Shown here piece after piece: positions 1 to 5,926 of a stretch of 5,926 bases of DNA; positions within the stretch are counted from its first letter, which is position 1; each line of letters opens with the position of its first letter. The stretch covers positions 1 through 5,926 of the forward strand of contig CALHBW010000221.1 in the NCBI GenBank assembly GCA_937930625.1. The letters run 5' to 3'. A model generated the notes under the pieces. That model made no database searches. It had not been told where the DNA came from and worked only from the letters and a program-made list of their open reading frames with translations. Position numbers and translations under genes: made by a program. This DNA is from an uncultured Saprospiraceae bacterium (GTDB lineage Bacteria; Bacteroidota; Bacteroidia; Chitinophagales; Saprospiraceae).

Positions 1-16
1 CATTATTGAGCGGTAC
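1..16. repeat. Left terminal inverted repeat of the IS4-family element
   Basis: CATTATTGAGCGGTAC is the exact reverse complement of 1320-1335. The match continues imperfectly inward for about 14 more bases (9 of 14). It could extend further left, but the window begins here. Confidence 0.93.
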
Positions 17-81
17 GTTTTTTGTTGAAGAGGTGCATTTCCCCAAAAAGTGCTAATATAGTGTAAACAAAAATCTATATT

Positions 82-1311
82 ATGCATAGCACCTTCGAGG
101 AATTGCTTGCACCTCTTGCTGAATTTATGGAGGAGCAAGGTACTAAAATTGACGAACAAAGCGACTCAAGAAAATTATTTTTCAAGGACTTTACTCGCAA
201 ATTGATTTATCACTTTGTGATGAAAATTCCAAGTTTACAGCAATTAGTGACCGAACTAAAGACGAGTGAAACTTGTGAAGTTTTAGGTTTGCTTCCGACC
301 CCATATTCGACCTTACGAGAGGGCTTTACCCGTTTTTCAAGCAAGTTCTTTCAACAACTTTATCTGCATGTAGTCAGCAATTGTAATTGGCTTCGCATCC
401 GTGCTTTGGATGAAATTGGAATGTTCCAAGTCCTTGACGGCAGTATTTTCCCAACGATTTCTTCGATGACTTGGGCAAAATATAAAAAGACAAAAAATGC
501 GATTCGTCTGCACATGAGTTTCAGTCTCAATCAAATGATACCAACGGAATTCATTGGTTTGCAGGCAAATACACCAGAGCGTGATTTCTTGAAAAGCATC
601 CTTAAAGCAGGTGTGACTTACATCGCTGATAGAGGATATTTTAGTTTTGAGTTGGGGGCAGCTATCTGTAAAGCAAAGGCATTTTTCATCATGCGTATCA
701 AGAAAAATTTGCTTATTAATTATTGTGTAGACCGAGAAATAACAGGTTTTGAGGGGCGAAATATTCCCACTTGTTTTGAAAATCTTAAAGACCAAATTAT
801 TCGATTTACTTCTGATAATGAACAGCGATTTTACCGCTTGGTCAGTTTTCAAGTATGGGACAGTGAGTTTAAAATCTGTACGAATCGCTTTGAGTTGACC
901 ACCATGCAAATCATTATTTTGTATGCTTATCGTTGGCAGGTCGAACTGCTTTTTAAATTTATCAAGCGCACACTCAATGGCATACATTTGTTGAATCACA
1001 GTCCAAATGGGGTCAATATTCAGTTTTACCTATTGATGCTCGTAGCCGTCTTGCAATTGAGATTCAAGCAAAGCGTCATCATCAAAGCCAACGACCAACA
1101 CTATCAAAATGAAAAAGAATATTGGGAAAATTGCACGAATATTGAGCAAATCCCCACAAATTCGGGCGCAAAACCTGATGTTTGGATACAATCTTTGACT
1201 AAACCCCTCCAATATTTTTGGAAAATTGGATGTCATTGGATACGTAAGTTACAAAATCTTATTGCGAAACCTTTTGACTATCAAGTTATTAGTAGCTTGG
1301 CAGAGCCTTAA
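82..1311 (+). CDS. IS4-family DDE transposase, intact, 409 aa
   Basis: Catalyses cut-and-paste transposition of the surrounding element by binding its terminal repeats and using an RNase H-fold DDE active site. The candidate catalytic residues are visible: first Asp at D119 (QVLDGSIFP), second at D183 (YIADRGYFS), and the Glu at E288. E288 sits in a complete IS4 signature Y-(2)-R-(3)-E-(6)-K, formed by Y281, R284, E288 and K295 in YAYRWQVELLFKFIK. Residues 1-110 are probably the helical DNA-binding part, and the segment between D183 and E288 is the beta-strand-rich insertion expected in this family. The length is typical and there is no frameshift. The ATG at 82 is the first good start after the left repeat; no Shine-Dalgarno sequence is evident. 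The gene faces the truncated NACHT gene tail to tail, with stop codons about 15 bp apart. Confidence 0.95.
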   Translation: MHSTFEELLAPLAEFMEEQGTKIDEQSDSRKLFFKDFTRKLIYHFVMKIPSLQQLVTELKTSETCEVLGLLPTPYSTLREGFTRFSSKFFQQLYLHVVSNCNWLRIRALDEIGMFQVLDGSIFPTISSMTWAKYKKTKNAIRLHMSFSLNQMIPTEFIGLQANTPERDFLKSILKAGVTYIADRGYFSFELGAAICKAKAFFIMRIKKNLLINYCVDREITGFEGRNIPTCFENLKDQIIRFTSDNEQRFYRLVSFQVWDSEFKICTNRFELTTMQIIILYAYRWQVELLFKFIKRTLNGIHLLNHSPNGVNIQFYLLMLVAVLQLRFKQSVIIKANDQHYQNEKEYWENCTNIEQIPTNSGAKPDVWIQSLTKPLQYFWKIGCHWIRKLQNLIAKPFDYQVISSLAEP

Positions 1312-1319
1312 CAAGAACT

Positions 1320-1335
1320 GTACCGCTCAATAATG
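1320..1335. repeat. Right terminal inverted repeat of the IS4-family element
   Basis: GTACCGCTCAATAATG, the exact reverse complement of 1-16. Read on the minus strand it supplies the last two codons (His, Tyr) and the TGA stop at 1327-1329 of the interrupted NACHT reading frame. The host flank therefore begins at 1336 (TTTTGAAATG). Confidence 0.93.
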
Positions 1336-2115
1336 TTTTGAAATGCCATCTGAAAGTAAATGTTCGATTTGCTGAATTCCCTTCTGTAAAGATGTTGTAT
1401 TTATCTCGCCTAACATTTCGTCAAAACCATCAAGTATAAATATGAATTTTCCTTTTCTCTGCGCTTGAATCAAACTTTCTTTATTTACATCTATACCGTA
1501 TCTCTCATTTATTGTTCGATTTATAAAATCTTGTATATCTTCATTAGTCCTGTAGTTTTTTAATTTAACAAAAATTGGAATTTTTGACTTTTTTATAACG
1601 AATTCTCTTAAAAGTTGATAAAATAGATTTTCCATTAAAACAGACTTACCTGAACCAAAATTACCCAATATTAGAGTTAATCGTTTGTTTGTAATTTGGA
1701 TATCTTCTAATAGTTCAAAATATGTTATATCTTTATCTCCTTTTATTAATTTAGGAGGAATAAAATATTTTTTAATATTTCTATTTTCATACATCTCAAT
1801 CACTTCACTTGCATATTTGCTAAATTGTTCATCAATATTTTTACTGTAGAACAATGTACTTTGTTTTTCATGTGTGATAATCAAATTAAGTAGAGAAGAT
1901 CTTATTTGATTTCTTACTATGAGATAATTTTCTCTGTCTATTGTACCCTGAATTTGCTTTTTATCTATTTCTTGCAACCTACTTTTAAGCGATATTAATT
2001 CGGGTTTAAAATCAGAATTAACTGACAAAAGCTGTAATTCGGAAATAGCCTCCTCTAAATCATCTATTTCTACCTTCTTTATAATTAGTTTCAGTATTGT
2101 TCGTTCTAATTTCAT
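1327..2115 (-). pseudogene. EAD11-NACHT STAND NTPase, 3' part cut off by the IS element
   Basis: The 5' part of a signalling NTPase of the STAND/NACHT class. Intact bacterial relatives act in biological conflict, including anti-phage defence: a sensor region detects a trigger, the NTPase oligomerises, and an effector is engaged. Residues 1-80 match an effector-associated domain 11 (EAD11) pattern: an I/L-rich helix, EEAISELQLL, then SRLQEIDKKQIQGTIDRENY and RNQIRSSLLNLI. Residues 81-140 link to the NACHT domain, with Walker A GNFGSGKS at 151-158 and Walker B FIFILDGFDEM at 224-234 (D229, D232, E233), the LDGFDE form being typical of NACHT. The native sequence ends at K260; His-Tyr-stop come from the IS terminal repeat. 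Lost are sensor 1, the rest of the ATPase and helical modules, and the C-terminal sensor, which should lie left of the window. The start ATG at 2113-2115 gives the domain its natural N-terminus. The gene is strikingly AT-rich. Confidence 0.88.
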
Positions 2116-2150
2116 ACTCTAATTTGTAAGATTACATGTATATGGTTTCA

Positions 2151-2192
2151 CTAAATTTTCTCTGTCGAAAGAGAATAAGTTGACTAATTTAG
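2151..2192. repeat. Nested inverted repeats upstream of the NACHT gene
   Basis: Two stacked inverted repeats lie 36-77 bp upstream of the NACHT start. The outer arms are CTAAATT (2151-2157) and AATTTAG (2186-2192). The inner arms are TTCTCT (2158-2163) and AGAGAA (2170-2175) around the loop GTCGAA. The left arms are contiguous; the right arms are separated by 10 unpaired bases. This could be a regulatory site or leader hairpin of the NACHT gene, or chance in AT-rich DNA. I see no convincing Bacteroidota-type TAnnTTTG promoter in the 141-bp gap 2116-2256. Confidence 0.3.
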
Positions 2193-2256
2193 AGATTAAA
2201 TTCAAGATACTAATAATAATATTATGGATTTTTTTGAAATATCGAATTAATAGTTA

Positions 2257-2517
2257 TTAAACGATAACATTTTTCTCTGATATTTTTCCTCCCAGCAAGC
2301 CCATACGAATTTGATTTTCGGTCAATGTCGCATTGGCATGACTGACGGTTCCCAATCGTATTTGCTGACGAATACTCGCATAGCGTCCTGCTTGTTGGAT
2401 GACTTCATCCAATTGCGGGCTATTGTCCAACAGGTCGCGGAGTAGCCGGAGGGCAGTGTCGAATTGATTATTGGCGATGTGTTCGCGGATATGTATGATG
2501 AATTTTTGGTTATTCAT
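2257..2517 (-). CDS. Orphan EAD11-like adaptor domain protein, 86 aa (possible remnant)
   Basis: A small protein that is almost entirely one effector-associated domain of the EAD11 type. Residues 5-75 contain the family features: an N-terminal helix IIHIREHIANNQFDTALRLL, a middle helix ending GRYASIRQQIRLGTVS, and a final helix start TENQIRMGLL. It shares the spaced pattern Q-I-x(0-1)-G-T-[IV] then NQIR-x(2)-LL with the N-terminus of the neighbouring NACHT protein. In conflict systems such domains are thought to pair with the same domain on a partner. The ATG at 2515-2517 is chosen because it starts right at the domain; the frame stays open upstream to an ATG at 2628, but those 37 residues look like translated intergenic DNA. 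The protein ends 11 residues after the domain (GGKISEKNVIV) with no effector, so it may be a stand-alone adaptor or a stub left by deletion. Its GC-rich composition contrasts with the NACHT gene, 141 bp downstream on the same strand. Confidence 0.68.
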   Translation of the reverse strand: MNNQKFIIHIREHIANNQFDTALRLLRDLLDNSPQLDEVIQQAGRYASIRQQIRLGTVSHANATLTENQIRMGLLGGKISEKNVIV

Positions 2518-2692
2518 GTCTTTGTATTTGTACGGATAAAGATAAGCAAAAAGTTTAAAAAACCTTATACGATACTTCAAATCCTCTTGCGTATGTATAT
2601 GCGTATTAGGTGAACTTACCTCCACCAAAAAACGTTATCCACAAAATCATATAACAAACCCCACATTTTACGTATTTTCGCGCTTCCGAATC

Positions 2693-2728
2693 AAATGAGT
2701 AGATGAATAAATGAGTAGATGAGTAAAT
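2693..2728. repeat. 16-bp tandem direct repeat, about 2.25 copies
   Basis: Unit AAATGAGTAGATGAAT (2693-2708) is followed by AAATGAGTAGATGAGT (2709-2724), differing at one base, and then a partial AAAT (2725-2728). Within each unit GAGTAGATGA also has internal repetition of GA(G/T)TAGATGA-like pieces. It lies 83-118 bp upstream of leuS. It looks like a slippage-prone microsatellite; no function can be read from it. Confidence 0.85.
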
Positions 2729-2774
2729 TTTTTCAATATTACACATTTACATTTTTTAGCAGTTTACGCTCAAT

Positions 2775-2810
2775 TTGAACTTGATTCTTAAACTTGAACT
2801 TAAACTTAGA
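2775..2810 (+). repeat. Degenerate hexamer repeat abutting the leuS start codon
   Basis: Six consecutive hexamers run straight into the leuS ATG: TTGAAC, TTGATT, CTTAAA, CTTGAA, CTTAAA, CTTAGA. The stretch is open in frame with leuS and begins with a possible TTG start, which would add MNLILKLELKLR to the protein. The ATG at 2811 is preferred, because MDYTPRDIEQKW is the normal N-terminus of LeuRS. The repeat occupies the place where a ribosome binding site would be, and no Shine-Dalgarno sequence is seen. Confidence 0.6.
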
Positions 2811-5672
2811 ATGGACTACACACCACGCGATATAGAGCAAAAATGGCAAAAGTATTGGGAAGAAAACGATACATACAAGGTTTCCAATCAGAGTGATAAG
2901 CCGAAATATTATGTATTGGATATGTTTCCTTATCCGTCGGGGGCGGGCTTGCATGTGGGGCATCCTTTGGGCTATATTGCTTCGGATATTTTTGCACGAT
3001 ACAAGCGTCAGCAGGGTTTTAATGTCTTGCATCCTATGGGTTATGATGCCTTTGGTTTGCCGGCAGAGGAGTATGCTTTGCAGACGGGGATTCACCCTGC
3101 CGTTTCTACTGATACGAATATCAAACGCTATAATGAGCAGTTGCGGTCTTTGGGCTTTTCCTTTGATTGGAGTCGGGAGGTGCGTACCTGCGACCCTAAG
3201 TATTATAAGTGGACGCAGTGGATTTTTACGGAGTTATTCCATCATTATTACGACCAAGCGGCGAATAAGGCTTTGCCAATTGCTGACTTAGTACAAACCT
3301 TTGAAAAAGAAGGCAATACAAACGTAAAAGCAGCCACCACACAAGAAGAAACCTTTGATGCAGCAGCGTGGAGTGCCATGTCAAAATTGGAAAAAGAAGA
3401 GACTTTGATGCGCTATCGTTTGGCGTATCGTGAGGTCGGTTATGTCAATTGGTGTGAGGCATTGGGAACGGTCTTGGCGAATGACCAAGTGAAAGATGGT
3501 ATTTCGGAACGCGGTGGTCATCCCGTTGTACAAAAGGCGATGCCGCAGTGGAATTTGCGGACAACTGCCTACGCCGAGCGTTTGTTGGATGGCTTGGATA
3601 CGATTGATTGGTCTTCGTCTTTGAAGACGATTCAACGAAATTGGATTGGTCGTTCAGAAGGGGCGCAGATGTTTTTTGATGTAGCGGATTCGGAGGCGAA
3701 AATTGAAATTTATACGACGCGACCTGATACGATTTTTGGTGCTACATATATGGTCTTGGCTCCCGAACATGACTTGGTCGAAAAATTGACGACTGAAGGG
3801 CAACGCGGTGCCATCGACAAATATTTATCCTACGTAAAATCGCGTTCCGAATTGGAGCGAATGGCAGATAAGCAAGTGACGGGCGAGTTTACGGGGGCGT
3901 ATGCGGTGAATCCATTTACCAAAACAAAAATACCGATTTGGATTGCAGAATATGTCTTAATCAGCTACGGAACGGGCGCGATTATGGCAGTGCCGAGCGA
4001 TGATGAACGCGATAAAACCTTTGCCGAAAAATTTGGTTTGGAGATTATTGATGTAGTGGATAAATCGGATTATCCGGGCGCGACTTTGAGTGATAAGTTG
4101 GGTAAAATGATTAACTCCGATTTCATCAATGGTATGGAAGTATCGGAAGCTATCGCCGAGATAAATAAGCGTGTCGGGCAAATGGGAATTGGTACAGCGA
4201 AGGTGAATTATAAATTGCGCGATGCCGGATTTAGCCGTCAGCGATATTGGGGCGAACCCTTCCCGATTGTGTATGATGCAGATGGTACGGCGGAGATGTT
4301 ACCTTTGCAGGAACTGCCTTTGGAATTGCCTGATACAGAGGACTTTAAACCGGGGCAAGGCGGTCAGTCACCTTTATCGCGCTTGACGGATTGGGTCAAT
4401 TCAAAGCAGGGCTATACGCGCGAAACGGACACGATGCCTGCCGTAGCGGGGTCGTCTTGGTACTTTTTACGCTACATGGATCCGCATAATGACGAGGCAT
4501 TTGCCGGACAAGATGCGGTCAATTATTGGCAGGATGTGGACTTGTATGTGGGCGGTTCGGAACACGCCGTAGCGCACTTGATGTACTCGCGTTTTTGGCA
4601 TAAATTCTTGTATGATAAAGGTTTAGTGCCGACGCAAGAACCCTTCAAAAAGTTGATTAATCAGGGGATGATTCAGGGGGTGATTGAGTTCATTTACATG
4701 AAAAAAGAAAAAACGAATGGTCAGGCGCATTTCTTGTGTGCGGGCTTGGTGAAGCGTGATAATTTGTACGACCAGGTTGCGCGAATACCTATACACATTG
4801 ACTATGTGATAGATTATGGTTCAGAAAAATCTTTTATTAATATAAAGAGCATCAAGCAATTCATCGCATGGCGACCTGAATACGAAAATGCGATTTTTGA
4901 GTGTAGTAAAGGTACATTTCAAAACGGCATTTTTACGCCAAAAAAGGATGCAACAGGTACGCATTTGGTGACTCATTCGGAGGTCGGCAAAATGTCGAAG
5001 TCGAAGTATAATGTCGTCAACCCTGACTTGGTGATTGACCAATATGGTACGGATTGTTTCCGCATGTATGAGATGTTTTTAGGTCCGATTGAAACCTCAA
5101 AGCCCTGGGATGTTCAAGGCATTAGCGGCGTATCGAAGTTCTTGCGTAATTTTTGGAATTTATTTTATCAAAACGAAAAATTCACGATAACAGACGACGA
5201 AGCAACGAAAGATGAATTAAAGGTTTTGCATACCTGTTTGAAGAAAGTGACGGAAGATATTGAGCGTTTTTCATTCAATACCTGCGTGAGTGCCTTTATG
5301 GTTGCTACGAATGAATTGAGAAAATTGAAATGCAATAAACGAGCGATTTTGGAACCTTTGACGATTGCTTTAGCTCCTTTTGCGCCGCATATTTCGGAAG
5401 AATTGTGGTCGAAAATGGAAGGAGAAGGCTCGGTCGTGATGGCACAATTCCCTGTTTTTGACGAGTCGCATTTGGCGGAAGATTCTATCACTTATCCGAT
5501 TTGTATTAATGGGAAAAAACGTATGGAAGCGTCTTTTTCTGCCACCGCTTCTAAGGATGACATCGAAAAAATCGCTTTGGAATTGGATGGTTTGGAGAAA
5601 TGGATTGATGGGAAAACGGTGCGGAAAGTCATCGTAGTACCTAAGCGAATGGTGAATATTGTGGTATCGTAA
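2811..5672 (+). CDS. leuS: Leucyl-tRNA synthetase, full length, 953 aa
   Basis: A cytoplasmic class I aminoacyl-tRNA synthetase that activates leucine with ATP, charges tRNA-Leu, and hydrolyses mischarged tRNA. From N to C: Rossmann catalytic core with FPYPSGAGLHVGH (HIGH motif at 48-51); a zinc-domain region around 213-247 with NWCEALGTVLANDQV but no zinc-binding cysteine set (SERGGHPVVQ instead); CP1 editing domain with the threonine-rich TTRPDT at 302-307 and GTGAIMAVPSDDERD at 387-401, whose acidic residues match the conserved editing Asp region; return to the core with GSEHAVAHLMYSRFW near 582-596; a leucine-specific insertion at about 622-724; KMSKS at 727-731; a helical anticodon-binding domain; and a C-terminal module ending RKVIVVPKRMVNIVVS. 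Insertions match the Bacteroidota form. ATG 2811 is chosen over an in-frame TTG at 2775 because the family N-terminus begins there. No frameshift or missing catalytic motif is seen. It stands alone in the window, with no operon partner visible. Confidence 0.98.
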   Translation: MDYTPRDIEQKWQKYWEENDTYKVSNQSDKPKYYVLDMFPYPSGAGLHVGHPLGYIASDIFARYKRQQGFNVLHPMGYDAFGLPAEEYALQTGIHPAVSTDTNIKRYNEQLRSLGFSFDWSREVRTCDPKYYKWTQWIFTELFHHYYDQAANKALPIADLVQTFEKEGNTNVKAATTQEETFDAAAWSAMSKLEKEETLMRYRLAYREVGYVNWCEALGTVLANDQVKDGISERGGHPVVQKAMPQWNLRTTAYAERLLDGLDTIDWSSSLKTIQRNWIGRSEGAQMFFDVADSEAKIEIYTTRPDTIFGATYMVLAPEHDLVEKLTTEGQRGAIDKYLSYVKSRSELERMADKQVTGEFTGAYAVNPFTKTKIPIWIAEYVLISYGTGAIMAVPSDDERDKTFAEKFGLEIIDVVDKSDYPGATLSDKLGKMINSDFINGMEVSEAIAEINKRVGQMGIGTAKVNYKLRDAGFSRQRYWGEPFPIVYDADGTAEMLPLQELPLELPDTEDFKPGQGGQSPLSRLTDWVNSKQGYTRETDTMPAVAGSSWYFLRYMDPHNDEAFAGQDAVNYWQDVDLYVGGSEHAVAHLMYSRFWHKFLYDKGLVPTQEPFKKLINQGMIQGVIEFIYMKKEKTNGQAHFLCAGLVKRDNLYDQVARIPIHIDYVIDYGSEKSFINIKSIKQFIAWRPEYENAIFECSKGTFQNGIFTPKKDATGTHLVTHSEVGKMSKSKYNVVNPDLVIDQYGTDCFRMYEMFLGPIETSKPWDVQGISGVSKFLRNFWNLFYQNEKFTITDDEATKDELKVLHTCLKKVTEDIERFSFNTCVSAFMVATNELRKLKCNKRAILEPLTIALAPFAPHISEELWSKMEGEGSVVMAQFPVFDESHLAEDSITYPICINGKKRMEASFSATASKDDIEKIALELDGLEKWIDGKTVRKVIVVPKRMVNIVVS

Positions 5673-5674
5673 CA

Positions 5675-5706
5675 ACGTAGCGTAATGCTTCCGGCTTGCG
5701 CCCCGT
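5675..5706 (+). repeat. Hairpin 1 of a tandem pair just after leuS
   Basis: Three bases after the leuS stop, GCGTAA (5680-5685) pairs with TTGCGC (5696-5701), with one G-U pair, around the 10-nt loop TGCTTCCGGC. An outer ACG/CGT stem (5675-5677 with 5704-5706) adds three pairs across a small internal loop. In the loop, GCT and GGC can pair further, leaving TCC at the tip. The same design recurs in the next hairpin, so the two look like copies of one repeat element. It could also act as a leuS 3'-end processing or termination structure, but there is no adjacent strong T-run. Confidence 0.6.
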
Positions 5707-5707
5707 A

Positions 5708-5729
5708 GAACGGTGCTTCCAGCCCGTTC
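5708..5729 (+). repeat. Hairpin 2 of the tandem pair after leuS
   Basis: GAACGG (5708-5713) pairs perfectly with CCGTTC (5724-5729) around the loop TGCTTCCAGC, which differs from the loop of hairpin 1 by one base. Within the loop GCT pairs with AGC, leaving a bulged T and a TCC tip. The stem sequence differs from hairpin 1 while stem length, loop length and loop sequence are kept. This resembles small dispersed intergenic palindromes found in many copies in some genomes; membership in such a family is an inference. The T-run downstream is weak (TTTT at 5746-5749), so terminator function is uncertain. Confidence 0.65.
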
Positions 5730-5926
5730 CACCTTAGTTTAGCTTTTATCAAAATAAGAAAAGTAATATTTGAAACTTGCATAAAACCTGGACTTTGGAC
5801 ATTTTGGAAATTAGGTAACTGGGAAATTCGGGTTTAAATCATAAGTAATTGATTATCAGTTATTTAATTTTTATTAAGGTAATAAATATTCAATTAATTA
5901 AATTTTATAATTATTTGATAAAAAAC
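5730..5926. other. AT-rich intergenic tail to the window edge
   Basis: No coding sequence is supported here. The DNA becomes increasingly AT-rich, with near-pure A/T from 5860 on. It contains a 25-bp imperfect palindrome (5842-5866) and the short direct repeat TGGAC (in TGGACTTTGGACATTTTGGA near 5788-5807). It is presumably the 3' flank of leuS and perhaps the promoter region of a gene beyond the window. Confidence 0.5.
5842..5866. repeat. 25-bp imperfect palindrome in the AT-rich tail
   Basis: The arms are symmetrical about T5854: TAA, TAA and TGAT on the left mirror ATCA, TTA and TTA on the right. The only two unpaired symmetric positions are G5845/T5863 and T5849/G5859. In a plus-strand transcript both would be G-U pairs, giving a continuous stem capped by a short loop, and TTTTT follows at 5868-5872. 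It could be a weak terminator-like hairpin for plus-strand transcription or a protein-binding operator; the sequence alone does not decide. Confidence 0.45.

Larger units (their letters stand above)
1..1335 (+). mobile_element. Complete IS4-family insertion sequence, 1335 bp
   Basis: A self-contained insertion sequence bounded by perfect 16-bp terminal inverted repeats (CATTATTGAGCGGTAC at the left end, its exact reverse complement at the right). Allowing mismatches, the ends match over about 30 bp (25 of 30). Between them is a single uninterrupted transposase gene that fills nearly the whole element; its stop codon lies inside the extended right repeat. Size, one-gene organisation and the DDE/YREK transposase fit the IS4 family; I cannot assign a subgroup. 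The element interrupts a minus-strand NACHT gene. The left end coincides with the first base of the window, so the left flank and any target-site duplication (about 9-13 bp is usual in this family) are not visible. Intact gene and perfect ends suggest a fairly recent, possibly still mobile copy. Confidence 0.93.
2518..2810. other. Intergenic region between divergent EAD11 gene and leuS
   Basis: This 293-bp region should hold the 5' signals of both divergent genes. It contains a 16-bp tandem repeat (2693-2728), a hexamer-periodic stretch directly before the leuS start (2775-2810), and one exact DnaA-box consensus TTATCCACA at 2635-2643, which is probably chance. On the leuS side, TCAATTTG at 2770-2777 matches the Bacteroidota -7 consensus TAnnTTTG at all fixed positions but one, yet no good TTG -33 element lies at the right distance, so I do not call a promoter. 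No RNA gene or further coding sequence is evident. Confidence 0.6.

Noticed and set aside
337..999. Long minus-strand open frame (220 codons) inside the transposase gene.
   Set aside because: It lies wholly antisense to a transposase with complete catalytic motifs, and its translation shows no recognisable domain. It is a shadow frame.
2518..2628. N-terminal extension of the EAD11 protein from an ATG at 2628.
   Set aside because: The 37 added residues show no domain character and the EAD11 fold begins directly at the internal ATG at 2517, so the extension was treated as intergenic sequence.
2635..2643. Exact DnaA-box consensus TTATCCACA upstream of leuS, suggesting a replication origin.
   Set aside because: It is a single 9-mer with no cluster of further boxes, no AT-rich unwinding element arranged around it, and no dnaA, dnaN or other origin-linked gene nearby. 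A chance match is likelier.
2739..3095. Minus-strand frame overlapping the leuS 5' end, with a hydrophobic stretch resembling a membrane segment.
   Set aside because: It is antisense to the conserved HIGH-motif region of leuS. The hydrophobicity arises from the complement of leuS codons and is not evidence of a gene.
4660..4960. Possible foreign insertion in leuS between the core and the KMSKS motif, with lysine-rich, less family-like residues.
   Set aside because: Bacteroidota LeuRS proteins carry a leucine-specific insertion at this place with matching segments such as IHIDYV, AWRPEY and DLVIDQYG after KMSKS, and the frame is unbroken. It is normal family variation.
5708..5749. Classical rho-independent terminator of leuS.
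   Set aside because: The hairpin is good, but the following bases (CACCTTAGTTTAG) lack an immediate T-run. The tandem copies with a conserved loop point more to a repeat element, so termination is left only as a possibility.

Overview
The window looks like chromosomal DNA of a Bacteroidota bacterium. The main evidence is a full-length leucyl-tRNA synthetase of the type seen in that phylum: its first connective insertion carries the PIxxLVxxFExEG and SERGGxPV segments, it lacks the zinc-binding cysteines, and its KMSKS loop is preceded by a long leucine-specific insertion. No gene start has a clear Shine-Dalgarno sequence, which also fits. I cannot place it to genus; a Saprospira- or Cytophaga-like lineage is a guess.

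Layout. Positions 1-1335 are one complete IS4-family insertion sequence: perfect 16-bp terminal inverted repeats and an intact DDE transposase with the YREK signature. It has landed inside a NACHT-family STAND NTPase gene on the minus strand. Only the first 260 codons of that gene remain in the window (1336-2115), and the disrupted frame now stops inside the IS terminal repeat. The surviving part has an effector-associated domain of the EAD11 type followed by Walker A and Walker B. Upstream on the same strand (2257-2517) is a small orphan gene for a second EAD11-like domain. A 293-bp region (2518-2810) with short tandem repeats separates it from leuS (2811-5672, plus strand). After leuS come two tandem hairpins with nearly identical 10-nt loops and then an AT-rich stretch with a 25-bp imperfect palindrome, running to the window edge.

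Interpretation. The EAD11 plus EAD11-NACHT pair resembles the bacterial conflict (anti-phage or programmed-death) systems in which matching EAD domains link a STAND NTPase to its partner. Here the system appears decayed: the NTPase is broken by the IS, and the EAD11 partner is only a short stub without a visible effector. The NACHT segment is very AT-rich (11 G+C in the 60 bases at 1561-1620), while the EAD11 stub is GC-rich (35 of 60 at 2401-2460), so the two pieces may have different histories. leuS is an ordinary housekeeping gene next to this accessory patch.
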